Assembly (NCBI RefSeq): GCF_013141775.1
Contig: NZ_WHOB01000059.1
Coordinates: 310,001 to 374,000 of the forward strand
Reading direction: 5' to 3'
DNA from: Paenibacillus phytohabitans
Lineage (GTDB): Bacteria; Bacillota; Bacilli; Paenibacillales; Paenibacillaceae
DNA: 64,000 nucleotides
Shown here piece by piece: positions 26,733 to 34,874 of the stretch. The translations under genes and the position numbers were made by a program. Below the pieces are notes generated by a model. That model was not told the DNA's origin. It worked only from the letters and a program-made list of their open reading frames with translations, and made no database searches. How positions within the stretch are numbered: the first letter of the stretch is position 1; each line of letters starts with the position of its first letter.

Positions 26733-28052
26733 CTAAGCTTCTGCACTATTGTAAGCAATGTGCGGCCAGAGCTCCCGCGCCCAAGCCAGCAGTGTCTCGT
26801 CCTCTCCATAGGTGCCGATGCACTGGAAGCCGAGCGGCATACTCCCGATCGTTGCAGCCGGCAGACTGATTGACGGCGATCCGGCGAATCCCCAGATTGC
26901 CGCCATTCCTGCCCAGCCTGTATTATTCTCCTCTACCTTGGGCGCCGTGCCTCCTTGGGCCGGCGAGACCCACAGGTCAATCCCCTCTTGAACCATAAGT
27001 TCCTTCAGATCACGCCGCAGAATCATCTGCTGTCCCCGGTACTGCTCCAGCTCCTCATCCGTAATCTGCCTGCCTCTAAGGATAGCTTCCTGAACTGGAA
27101 GTCCGTATTCCTCCCTATGCTCCGCGAACCAATGCTCATGCTCCCGCGCCAGCTCTCCCTCGATAAACCGAATCATGGCATCCCCGTAGATGAATTCATC
27201 CTTCCAGGGCATATCCACGTGGCGGACTTGGTAGCCCAGCTGTTCGAGTATCCCTATCTGAGCGATGAAGACAGCTTTTACTTCCGGACTCATTAACTCC
27301 ATGTACACCCCGGCGGGAACGCCGAGGACCGGCTTGCGGGCAGATATAGCGGGAATGGCCTCCCAATCCGGTACAAGCAGAGCTGCTGCGGCCTCCATTC
27401 CAGGCAAATCTTGAGTGAAGAACCCGATGGTGTCAAAAGAAGGCGAGAGCAGCAGCACCCCGTCCAGCGGAACCCGGCCATAGCTCGGCTTGAATCCGAC
27501 CACGCCGCAGAAGGATGCAGGCGCGATCACCGAACGCAGCGTCTGGGTACCGACCGCCAGCGGGCAGATTCCCGCAGCAACCGCAGCGGCTGAGCCTGCA
27601 CTTGACCCGCCGGGAGTATGCGCGGTGTTATGCGGATTACGCGTTGCAATAGGCCCGTTATAGGCAAATTCCTCGGTAACTGTCTTCCCGGCAATCAGCG
27701 CGCCGAGGAAGCGGAGTCTTAGGACCAAAGAGCCCTCTGGTCCGGTCAACAGATCAGCGGGTAGCTGCGAACCGGCCCGGGTAGGTAGTCCCTCCACATG
27801 CAGCAAGTCCTTAACCGCCACAGGAACGCCGAATAAAGCCGGTTTGCTGTCCGCTTCGCTGTAAGTATGCAGCAGCAGCGCTTTTTCCCGGCCAAGCCTT
27901 AGTTCAGCGTCCGCTTCAGGAACAAAAGCGCGGATCTGCGGCTCAAGCTGTCCGAAACGCTCCATGTACAAATCAAGTGATCTCTCAAGCCGGACTTCTG
28001 GTTCACCCGTACCATTCATCATCTCTATCAGTGATGATCTGTTAAGCAGCAT
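26733..28052 (-). CDS. Amidase signature family amidohydrolase
   Basis: The 439-residue protein has the amidase Ser-Ser-Lys arrangement: Lys in FGVPVAVKDLLHVEGLPT, the Gly/Ser-rich block TPGGSSAGSAAAVAAG, and the nucleophile Ser in TQTLRSVIAPASFCGVVGFK. The more usual G-G-S before the nucleophile is replaced by L-R-S, a variation that may alter the oxyanion loop. The family hydrolyses amide bonds of small amides, amino-acid amides or urea derivatives. ATG 28052 is chosen over the frame from 28085 because GGAG lies eight bases upstream. Confidence 0.9.
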   Translation of the reverse strand: MLLNRSSLIEMMNGTGEPEVRLERSLDLYMERFGQLEPQIRAFVPEADAELRLGREKALLLHTYSEADSKPALFGVPVAVKDLLHVEGLPTRAGSQLPADLLTGPEGSLVLRLRFLGALIAGKTVTEEFAYNGPIATRNPHNTAHTPGGSSAGSAAAVAAGICPLAVGTQTLRSVIAPASFCGVVGFKPSYGRVPLDGVLLLSPSFDTIGFFTQDLPGMEAAAALLVPDWEAIPAISARKPVLGVPAGVYMELMSPEVKAVFIAQIGILEQLGYQVRHVDMPWKDEFIYGDAMIRFIEGELAREHEHWFAEHREEYGLPVQEAILRGRQITDEELEQYRGQQMILRRDLKELMVQEGIDLWVSPAQGGTAPKVEENNTGWAGMAAIWGFAGSPSISLPAATIGSMPLGFQCIGTYGEDETLLAWARELWPHIAYNSAEA

Positions 28053-28155
28053 GATATCAGCTCCATGGAAGATTATGTATAACACCGTCTTAGTTACGCT
28101 TAATTTGCAGAATGGTAACAGGATTTTTGTGTGTTTTCGAAATAAAATAAACCAA

Positions 28156-28197
28156 AATAAAAAGCCTCCCTGGCAGATCCGGCACCGGGGCGGCTTT
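28156..28197 (-). terminator. Terminator after the DUF3021 gene
   Basis: AAAGCC-CCC and GGG-GGCTTT arms (28161-28170, 28186-28197) are followed on the minus strand by TTTTTATTTTGG. Confidence 0.75.
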
Positions 28198-28253
28198 CGA
28201 ATATTCGCTAATAAGGCTGCACTTGTTGAGGCTAACCGCTAACTTCTTACTGC

Positions 28254-28694
28254 TTATTTGTCCCCGTCCTTCTTATACTCCTCCAGCTTCTGATTCAGCT
28301 GCCTGGCTTCCCTTTTGCCGTCGATATGCATCATAGTGTACACCATGGCTTTAACCACCAGAATCACGATGACGAACGGCACCAGCACCCCTTTATCCAT
28401 CAGCGGGCCGTCAGCGAACAGCCACAGCCAGAGGATCACAAACAAATCAGCAAGAATGTAAAAAATATAAAAGCTTATCGTTTGTGCCTTTTTTTCCACC
28501 TCATGCGTATTCACCAGCGCGTATCTGAAACAGGTAAACGCCGAAGCCCCCAGGAACAGCTGCACAAGCAGCGAACCACTGATCGTCTCCGTAGAGCTCA
28601 GAGCCAGCACAACCGCCGCAAGCACCGTCAGAAACCCGCAAGCGACTAACAGATCCTTCACGAAAAAAGATAGATATTTACTGGTTTTAATCAT
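28254..28694 (-). CDS. DUF3021-like four-helix membrane protein
   Basis: The 146-residue protein has four hydrophobic segments (~15-35, 42-60, 72-92, 100-120) and a charged C-terminal tail (HIDGKREARQLNQKLEEYKKDGDK). Size, layout and the upstream LytTR gene fit the DUF3021 family, which is usually encoded next to a LytTR regulator and often restrains or senses for it. It starts 36 bp after the LytTR stop and is probably in one operon with it. A clear terminator follows. Confidence 0.8.
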   Translation of the reverse strand: MIKTSKYLSFFVKDLLVACGFLTVLAAVVLALSSTETISGSLLVQLFLGASAFTCFRYALVNTHEVEKKAQTISFYIFYILADLFVILWLWLFADGPLMDKGVLVPFVIVILVVKAMVYTMMHIDGKREARQLNQKLEEYKKDGDK

Positions 28695-28730
28695 GATCCT
28701 TCCTCCTAAATATATACTTTGGCAGCCTCG

Positions 28731-29168
28731 CTATAACCCTAATTTGTGTTTAAGCACAGGGACATATTGTCTGGAGATATAGACCTTTTCACCGTTTTGG
28801 AGCAGCGCCTCATATCTGCCGTATAGCACCGGGCTGAGTGATTGGATTCGGGCAACATTCAGGATGGTCGATTTGGATGCTCTGAAAAAATCCCCATGCT
28901 CGTAATCCATCTCCAGCTCATACAGCTTCAGCCGGGATTCGTACACCTTCTCGTGGCAATAAATGAACACCTTATGATCAACCGCCTCAAAGTAATACAC
29001 ATCCCTTGGACTAATGATATGCAGCTGCAAATCGCTCATCCCGATTAGCTTTCTGGAGCTGGAGTTCACAGAGTAGATCAGCCTCAGCAAGGAATCATCC
29101 GGGTTGTTGCACCTTAGGATAATTTCAGGCTCCCCGCCCTCCGGAACGTTCTCAATTGTAATTTTCAT
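28731..29168 (-). CDS. LytTR-domain DNA-binding regulator
   Basis: The 145-residue protein has a short N-terminal region and a LytTR DNA-binding domain (~50-145). Visible blocks are DVYYFEAVDHKVFIYCHEKVYESRLKLYELE, FFRASKSTILNVARIQSLSP and EKVYISRQYVPVLKHKLG. It lacks a receiver domain, so it is controlled by another partner, probably the adjacent membrane protein. ATG 29168 is chosen because AGGAGG lies nine bases upstream; the longer frame from 29246 has a non-homologous basic N-terminus. Confidence 0.9.
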   Translation of the reverse strand: MKITIENVPEGGEPEIILRCNNPDDSLLRLIYSVNSSSRKLIGMSDLQLHIISPRDVYYFEAVDHKVFIYCHEKVYESRLKLYELEMDYEHGDFFRASKSTILNVARIQSLSPVLYGRYEALLQNGEKVYISRQYVPVLKHKLGL

Positions 29169-29300
29169 CGCCCATCGCCTCCTGCGCTTCTCCTTACAGT
29201 TACAGTATATTTTTGCTAAAAGACTTATACAATGGCCTTTGCGCAAGCTGCGCTACAGCGGCTTCAAGCTGCAATTTCAGCAGGTCAGCTTGCTATGTAC

Positions 29301-29350
29301 AAAAAGAAACGGCTACACCGTCCTTGGATTAGGATAGTGCGCCGTTTTCT
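29301..29350 (-). terminator. Terminator of the membrane-anchored hydrolase gene
   Basis: AAACGGC and GCCGTTT arms enclose an inner CAC..CC/GG..GTG pairing. CTTTTTG follows on the minus strand. Confidence 0.7.
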
Positions 29351-29397
29351 TCTCAGCTCCCGCTGCAATCGCTAGTGTGCCACCCAGAAAATGTACG

Positions 29398-30459
29398 CTA
29401 TTGTGGTAATTTAGCCCATGTCTCGTTCAGCCACTGTGCAAACTTCTCTTTCTCTTCAAACTGCGGATAATGCGCCGACTGGTCGAACACCACGAACTCC
29501 TTATACGGCGCCTCCAGCTCATCCAGGTATTTGCGCGCCTCGCTCACCGAGGTCATCAGATCATACTTCCCCATGACAAAATATACGGGGATATCCATGT
29601 GATCCACCAGCTCGGTAATATCATGCTCTGACAACTCTGGCTGCAGGTTAAGCTCCGAGATCGAATTCCCCTTGAAAAAGCGGACGGCATCCAGCAAATT
29701 ATACTCCGTTCCGAACAATAAACCTTTGAAGAGATCCGTGATGTCGTCAATCTGTCTTACTGAACCGCCGTATTTGCTGATTTTGTCACGGGGACTAATC
29801 GCGTCTCCTGTTGTAACCGGTTCCCTCAAGTGCTCCAGTTCCTCCGCCTCTGCGTTATTGCCGGCAAGCCTCGCCTGATCGATCATGAATTGCAGACTTT
29901 CCAGCTCGCTGTTAACCCAATTGGCCGTCTGGCCAATCCCGATATAGGCACTGAACTTGTCCGGCGCCTTACTTACCGCCTGTGTTGCTATGTATGTACC
30001 GTAGGAGTGGCCGATCAGCAACACTTTCTTCTGGCCAAACTCCTGCTCAAGATATTCTGTGAGGGTCAATAAGTCCTCCACCAATAATTCTGAAGTCAAA
30101 TTCGAATAATCCTCGGAGAAATGATAGGACTTCCCGCTGCCCCTCTGATCATACTGGACAACCGTGAAATTCTGCTCCAGCAGATTCTGATATTTCCGTA
30201 CATACGGAGTCTCCGGGACCCCTGGCCCGCCATGCACAAAAATCACCAGCGGATTACTCCGGTCCATCCCCCGTATCATCACTTCCTGCCTGGTGCCGTT
30301 AATGGTGATCTGCTTAAGGATGCTTACGCTATTACTGCCTTTGATGCCTGGAGTCCATGTCGGGAAGACTAATCCGCCTCCTATGAGCAGGACGATTAGC
30401 AGCAGGCCAATCATCAGTATCCGCAAAGCGGTTCTCCGCTTGCTTCTGTGTTTCTTCAA
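29398..30459 (-). CDS. Membrane-anchored alpha/beta hydrolase, proline-iminopeptidase-like
   Basis: A basic N-terminus and one membrane segment (LRILMIGLLLIVLLIGGGLVF) precede a hydrolase domain. It has the oxyanion motif FVHGGPGVPE, the segment QYDQRGSGKS, the nucleophile elbow IGHSYGTYIATQA, and catalytic His in FDQSAHYPQFEE. The HGGPG plus DQRGxGxS pair points to the proline iminopeptidase (S33) group. The best start is TTG 30459 with AAGGAGG eight bases upstream; the frame is open from GTG 30501. The catalytic domain should face outside. Confidence 0.9.
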   Translation of the reverse strand: MKKHRSKRRTALRILMIGLLLIVLLIGGGLVFPTWTPGIKGSNSVSILKQITINGTRQEVMIRGMDRSNPLVIFVHGGPGVPETPYVRKYQNLLEQNFTVVQYDQRGSGKSYHFSEDYSNLTSELLVEDLLTLTEYLEQEFGQKKVLLIGHSYGTYIATQAVSKAPDKFSAYIGIGQTANWVNSELESLQFMIDQARLAGNNAEAEELEHLREPVTTGDAISPRDKISKYGGSVRQIDDITDLFKGLLFGTEYNLLDAVRFFKGNSISELNLQPELSEHDITELVDHMDIPVYFVMGKYDLMTSVSEARKYLDELEAPYKEFVVFDQSAHYPQFEEKEKFAQWLNETWAKLPQ

Positions 30460-30471
30460 TCTTAAATCCTC

Positions 30472-30487
30472 CTTAGTATTTACTAAG
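30472..30487. promoter_or_regulatory. CTTAGTA-TT-TACTAAG palindrome overlapping the hydrolase ribosome site
   Basis: Perfect 7-bp arms (30472-30478, 30481-30487) overlap the Shine-Dalgarno AAGGAGG (30474-30468) of the hydrolase. The form resembles operators of TetR/MarR-type repressors. The regulator is unknown. Confidence 0.5.
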
Positions 30488-30595
30488 TCCTGATTTCCCA
30501 CCTTATCACATCATTGGCAGATCAAGTATGATCCAAGTCGCTTTCTGGCCTGAATATGGGGAGGTATAATAACCAGTATAGGTCGTGAAGCACAC

Positions 30596-30661
30596 GCCGC
30601 CGCAATAGAACGTTTGTCTGGAGCTAACCTTCCAGATACGTTGTATTGCGGCGGCTTTTCT
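30596..30661 (+). terminator. Long orphan hairpin terminator in the leader of the nuclease-like gene
   Basis: GCCGCCGCAATA (30596-30607) pairs with TATTGCGGCGGC (30644-30655). Inner arms AACGT/ACGTT and TCTGGA/TCCAGA extend it, and TTTTCTTGT follows. TATAAT at 30565-30570 lies upstream with a poor -35. No plus-strand gene precedes it; the gene upstream is divergent. It therefore seems to stop a short leader transcript before ATG 30728. Confidence 0.75.
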
Positions 30662-30727
30662 TGTATTCGGATCGGATTGGATCAACTCAAACTCGTGGGT
30701 CAAACTATTCGCAAGGGAGATACGGCA

Positions 30728-31375
30728 ATGTCGAGATTTGAACAGTACTATGATGAATGGCTGCAGGAACAGATTCATGCAGAGACAGGTGCAATACGCT
30801 TGGAGCTGCTCCAAAAAGGCCTAGGGCACGGAACCAGAGAATTTCTGCGCTCTGTCTGGTTTCCCGCTATCGGGAATTTCAATCATCTCTTTCCGGAATG
30901 GGAGGTCCGGGATTTCAATAACGGCTACCGCTATTTGGATCTGGCGTATATGCCAGGTGGAGCAAAAGGCGGAATCGAGATCCAGGGCTTCGGCCCCCAC
31001 GCCAGAGATCTGGATGTCAGAAGATTCAAAGACCTGTGCAGACGGCATTGTCTGCTGGCACTGGATGGCTGGACCTTTCTGCCCATCGCATACCCGTCCA
31101 TCACCGAAGAACCGCAGCTATGCCAGCAGCTGGTGCTCGCTTTTATTGGCAGATTCATAGCCACGGACGTATCCGCATCGTTATCCTGGCTGGAAGCAGA
31201 GACCGTCCGCCTGGCCCGGCGCATGCTGCGGCCGCTGACTCCGCTGGAGCTTGCCCGGCACCTCCGGGTATGTGACCGTCAAGCCAGACGTATCCTGCAT
31301 GATCTCGTAGAGCTGCAGATCCTTGATGTCGCGAGTGGTTCACATCGGGTGCGGACTTACACGCTTCGGCTGTAA
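30728..31375 (+). CDS. Nuclease-like (PD-(D/E)XK/DUF559-like) domain protein with C-terminal winged helix
   Basis: The middle of this 215-residue protein reads YLDLAYMP...GGIEIQGFGPHAR...RRF...LALDGWTFLPI. This parallels DUF559/Vsr-like folds: Asp71, Glu84-x-Gln86, then a helix and GW-strand. Residues ~165-215 look like a winged helix (PLTPLELARHLRVCDRQARRILHDL) ending in a wing strand. ATG 30728 is fixed by AAGGGAGA; the longer frame would start inside the leader hairpin. It could be a DNA-cleaving or a nuclease-derived DNA-binding regulator. Gln86 in place of Lys makes catalysis uncertain. Confidence 0.72.
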   Translation: MSRFEQYYDEWLQEQIHAETGAIRLELLQKGLGHGTREFLRSVWFPAIGNFNHLFPEWEVRDFNNGYRYLDLAYMPGGAKGGIEIQGFGPHARDLDVRRFKDLCRRHCLLALDGWTFLPIAYPSITEEPQLCQQLVLAFIGRFIATDVSASLSWLEAETVRLARRMLRPLTPLELARHLRVCDRQARRILHDLVELQILDVASGSHRVRTYTLRL

Positions 31376-31466
31376 CAGCGGGAATCCCTTGCAAGCCCAG
31401 GAGTGCCCCGCCCCGCAAGCGAATAACTGTTGAGCTGCACTCCTGTAGGTACGCCCCTCCAATGAA

Positions 31467-31646
31467 GCGGACTGAGATGCGCTTATTTTGCTGAAAGTGG
31501 GGCTTTTCCACTAGCTCGCGGACTGAGATTCCTTTATTTGCTCCTGAATCACTCCAAAACACCCGTTAGAGCAGAAATAACGGATTTTCAGTCCGCGAAC
31601 AACCTAAAACCGTCCATAAATCCAAAATAACGGAATCTCAGTCCGC
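31467..31646. repeat. Four-copy 22-bp repeat, two direct facing two inverted
   Basis: GCGGACTGAGATGCGCTTATT starts at 31467 and GCGGACTGAGATTCCTTTATT at 31518 (51 bp apart). Inverted copies end at 31596 and 31646 (50 bp apart); their consensus is CGGACTGAGATTCCGTTATT. The two pairs face each other. This is the first half of the 571-bp spacer 31376-31946, where no gene was found. Confidence 0.8.
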
Positions 31647-31652
31647 GCCGTT

Positions 31653-31800
31653 ATTCCGCTACGTACAGATTGCCACTGCACCTACGTATGCTCCCTGATC
31701 AGCTTCCACTAAGCATAGATTCTCAGCTGCACCTATGCATGCTCTCTAATCAGCTTCCACTATGCACAGATTCGCCAATCGCTCACTCTATTGCATACTT
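31653..31800. repeat. Tandem repeat of 50-51 bp, about three units
   Basis: Units begin at 31653 (ATTCCGCTACGTACAGATT), 31703 (CTTCCACTAAGCATAGATT) and 31754 (CTTCCACTATGCACAGATT). Each holds a divergent inner inverted repeat such as GCATAG...CTATGC. The last unit decays near 31800. The repeat yields a short repetitive frame that is not considered coding. Confidence 0.72.
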
Positions 31801-31891
31801 TCTTGCCGGATTTTCCCCGTTGACCGCCGACCGTTCACCTCTCCCTACACGCAGCACTCCAGCGCACCCGTTCTATGCATCCTCATCACAC

Positions 31892-31927
31892 AGACACCTG
31901 CTAATCCAGTAGATCCAGCAGGTGTCT
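31892..31927 (-). terminator. Hairpin after the UvrA-like gene
   Basis: The perfect 11-bp arms AGACACCTGCT and AGCAGGTGTCT lie 20 bp after the stop. No good T-run follows, so this could be a terminator with a weak tail or an mRNA-stabilising hairpin. Confidence 0.55.
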
Positions 31928-31946
31928 GCCGCAGTTACATTGTCCT

Positions 31947-34844
31947 TTACCGGCTGGCAGTTGTTCCAAGCACACTGCTGAGGTACCGCCCGGTGTGGGA
32001 AGCCGCCACCTTAGCCACCTGCTCCGGTGTTCCTTCGGCGACCACATACCCGCCCTGGTCTCCGCCTTCCGGGCCCATGTCAATGATATAATCCGCGGAC
32101 TTGATCACATCCAGATGATGCTCAATGACAAGCACGGAATGTCCGCTGTCTACCAGCTTGTTCAGCGCCACCAGCAGCTTCTTGATATCTTCCAGATGCA
32201 GACCCGTTGTCGGTTCGTCCAGGATGTACAGGTTGTGGGCGCCCTTCTTGATCTTGGCCAGCTCATAGGCCAGCTTCACCCGCTGCGCCTCACCGCCGGA
32301 CAGGGTGGTTGAGCTTTGGCCGAGGGTCAGATATCCGAGTCCAAGTTCATTCATAATGGCGAGCTTGTGCTTAAGATACTTATGCTCCCCGAAGAAATCG
32401 GCGGCTTCTTCGACCGTCATTTCCAGTACATCGGCAATGCTTTTACCCCGGATTTTAATCTCAAGGCCCTCTTCTGAGAAGCGCATCCCTTTGCAGACAG
32501 GGCATAGTGTTTCTATATCCGCCATGAATTGGAGATTCGTGACCAGAATCCCGTCGCCAGCACAGTGCTCGCAGCGGGTACCGTTTGCGTGAGTCAGGCT
32601 GAAGTCGATCGGCTGATACCCTCTGGCTACCGCTTCGGGCTGCATGGCATACAGGTCACGGATTCTATCATAGATACCGATATAAGTCGCCGGATTGGAT
32701 TTGCTGTTACGTCCAATGGCGGTCTGATCAATATTGATGACATGATTCAGCTGATCCGCTCCGAACAGGAAATCATGTTCCCCGGCGACAATCCGTGCAG
32801 AGGTTTTGTCTATCCGCAGCTGTTTCGAGAGAATCCCGTTGATCATCGAGCTTTTGCCTGAACCCGAGACCCCGGTTACACAGATCAGCACACCAAGCGG
32901 GATATCCAGGTCCACATTCTTCAGATTGTTCTCGCGAGCCCCCTGGATCGATAGAAAGGCGTCGCCCAGCCTGCGCCGCTGTTCAGGAACAGGGATAAAC
33001 GCTTTGCCCGATAAATATTGCCCGGTGACTGACTCCGGCTGGTCCATGATGCTGTCCACGGTTCCGCAAGCCACTACATTCCCGCCATGGATACCGGGAC
33101 CGGGACCGATCTCGATGATATGGTCTGCACTGCGGATCGTATCCATGTCATGCTCGACCACGATGATCGTGTTGCCGAGATCACGCAGCTTCTTCATCGT
33201 GTCGATGACCCGGTGGGAATCCCGCGGATGCAGGCCGATGCTGGGTTCATCCATGATATACAGCATCCCCATCAGCTCGCTGCTGATCTGGGTGGACATT
33301 TTGATCCGCTGCATTTCACCGCCCGAGATACTATCGCTTCTGCGGCCCAGGCTGATGTAGTGGAGCCCGATTTCGATCAGTAACGAAATCCGGGACTGCA
33401 GCTCACGGACAATGGTGTCTGCGACCTCACGGATGACCGGCTCGAAGCTTAAGGTATTCAGGAATCCAAGCAGCTCATGCAGCTGCATCCGGCTAAGCTG
33501 GTCAATATTCTTATTCCCCACTGTAATCTGCAGCCGCTGCCGTTTGAGTCTCGCGCCGCTGCATTCCGGGCAGACCTTCTCGATCATGCAGTCTTTGATG
33601 AACGCCGGCTCGAAGGCCTCCGAGGTTGAGGTCTTGCGGATGTAGTGCTTGTACCAGCTCTCCATTTCCTGGACGAAGCCGCCAAACGGCCGGTCCCGGC
33701 CGGTCATCCAGTTCTTCTTGGCGGAATTCGGGGGTTGAAGCATAGGAACTAGCTCGCCCTTGGTACCGTAGAAGAGCAGATTATGAACAGAGGCCGGCAG
33801 CTCATGAAACGGGACATCCAGACTGAAGCCATATTTCTCCGATAAGCTGTACATCAGCACTGTGCGGTAGCTGTCCTTACCTGCGGGATTGAACACTGTG
33901 TTCTTCAGCGCGCCTTTGTAAATGCTTTTCTCAGGGGCCACCACCAGAAACCGGGGTTCTACCACATACGACATCCCTACCCCAAGACAGGTATGGCAGG
34001 CGCTCGCTGACGTATTGAAGGAGAAATGGAACGGCTGCATATCACAGAGGAAGTAATGATGCTCCGGGCAGCCGAAGTGGTCATAGAAGCCCTTATCCTC
34101 CCCCTCACCAGTCCCTCCAATAATCTCTGCCTTAATCATAATATCCTCATCCAGTGCCAGCATCGCCGACTCTATGGATTTGGTCAGCTGAATATACGTT
34201 TCATCCTTCAATGTGAACCGGTCAATGATCATCTCGATCCGGTAGGAACGGCTCTCGTCCAGCCCGGATTCATCCGCCAGTGAGACAGGCATGTCATCGA
34301 CAAGCAGATGCTTGAAGCCTTTTTCCCGCAGCTTCTGGAAGGTATAGCTATACTCCTCGCCATATATCTTATAGACCGGCGCCCGTAGTTCAACAATCGT
34401 TCCCTTCGGCAGCGAGGAGATATGCTCGGCAATCTGGGCAGCGGACAGCTGCCGCAGCGGCTTGCTGCAATCCGGGCAATGCCCGGTGCCTGCAGTGGCG
34501 AACAGCAGCCGCAGATAATCATTGGTATCCGTTACCGTACCGACCGTGGAGCGGGGGTTATGGTTGCCTTTTTTCTGCTCAATCGCGATTACCGGGGACA
34601 AGCCCCTTACTGAATCCACCTTCGCCTTCTTCAGCTGGCTGATGCGCCCCTTGGCGAAGTTCGAGATGGAATCGAGAAATCTCCTCTGCCCTTCTCCAAA
34701 GATAACATCAAAGGCGAGCGAGGATTTGCCCGAGCCGGACACTCCTGTAATGACAGTCAACTGGTCACGCGGGATCTCCACGGATATGTTCTTGAGATTA
34801 TTCTGCCGGGCTCCCGAAATATCAATCGTTGTACGGATAGACAC
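31947..34844 (-). CDS. UvrA-family ABC ATPase (excinuclease subunit A paralogue)
   Basis: The ~965-residue protein has two ABC ATPase modules, each with a Walker A GVSGSGKSS (near residues 40 and 650) and signature/Walker B blocks (GGEMQRIKMS...YIMDEPSIGLHP; LSGGEAQRVKLA...YILDEPTTGLHL). UvrA zinc-type pairs appear at CPECSGARL, CEHCAGDG and CPVCKGMRF. The linker Cys motif ACHTCLGVG is altered. It is full length but divergent from housekeeping UvrA, so it may be a UvrA2-like or resistance paralogue. GTG 34844 has GAGGAGG nine bases upstream. It lies 30 bp after the nucleotidyltransferase gene. Confidence 0.9.
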   Translation of the reverse strand: MSIRTTIDISGARQNNLKNISVEIPRDQLTVITGVSGSGKSSLAFDVIFGEGQRRFLDSISNFAKGRISQLKKAKVDSVRGLSPVIAIEQKKGNHNPRSTVGTVTDTNDYLRLLFATAGTGHCPDCSKPLRQLSAAQIAEHISSLPKGTIVELRAPVYKIYGEEYSYTFQKLREKGFKHLLVDDMPVSLADESGLDESRSYRIEMIIDRFTLKDETYIQLTKSIESAMLALDEDIMIKAEIIGGTGEGEDKGFYDHFGCPEHHYFLCDMQPFHFSFNTSASACHTCLGVGMSYVVEPRFLVVAPEKSIYKGALKNTVFNPAGKDSYRTVLMYSLSEKYGFSLDVPFHELPASVHNLLFYGTKGELVPMLQPPNSAKKNWMTGRDRPFGGFVQEMESWYKHYIRKTSTSEAFEPAFIKDCMIEKVCPECSGARLKRQRLQITVGNKNIDQLSRMQLHELLGFLNTLSFEPVIREVADTIVRELQSRISLLIEIGLHYISLGRRSDSISGGEMQRIKMSTQISSELMGMLYIMDEPSIGLHPRDSHRVIDTMKKLRDLGNTIIVVEHDMDTIRSADHIIEIGPGPGIHGGNVVACGTVDSIMDQPESVTGQYLSGKAFIPVPEQRRRLGDAFLSIQGARENNLKNVDLDIPLGVLICVTGVSGSGKSSMINGILSKQLRIDKTSARIVAGEHDFLFGADQLNHVINIDQTAIGRNSKSNPATYIGIYDRIRDLYAMQPEAVARGYQPIDFSLTHANGTRCEHCAGDGILVTNLQFMADIETLCPVCKGMRFSEEGLEIKIRGKSIADVLEMTVEEAADFFGEHKYLKHKLAIMNELGLGYLTLGQSSTTLSGGEAQRVKLAYELAKIKKGAHNLYILDEPTTGLHLEDIKKLLVALNKLVDSGHSVLVIEHHLDVIKSADYIIDMGPEGGDQGGYVVAEGTPEQVAKVAASHTGRYLSSVLGTTASR

Positions 34845-34874
34845 TGACTGCTTCCTCCTCTTGTTCTCCACCCT

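Noticed and set aside
30506..30814. 102-residue minus-strand frame between the hydrolase and nuclease-like genes
   Set aside because: It crosses the leader terminator and the 5' end of the nuclease-like gene and has no family features.
31467..31800. CRISPR-like regular repeats in the spacer before the UvrA paralogue
   Set aside because: The four 22-bp units face opposite ways, the tandem part is a 50-51-bp repeat without distinct spacers, and no cas genes are present.
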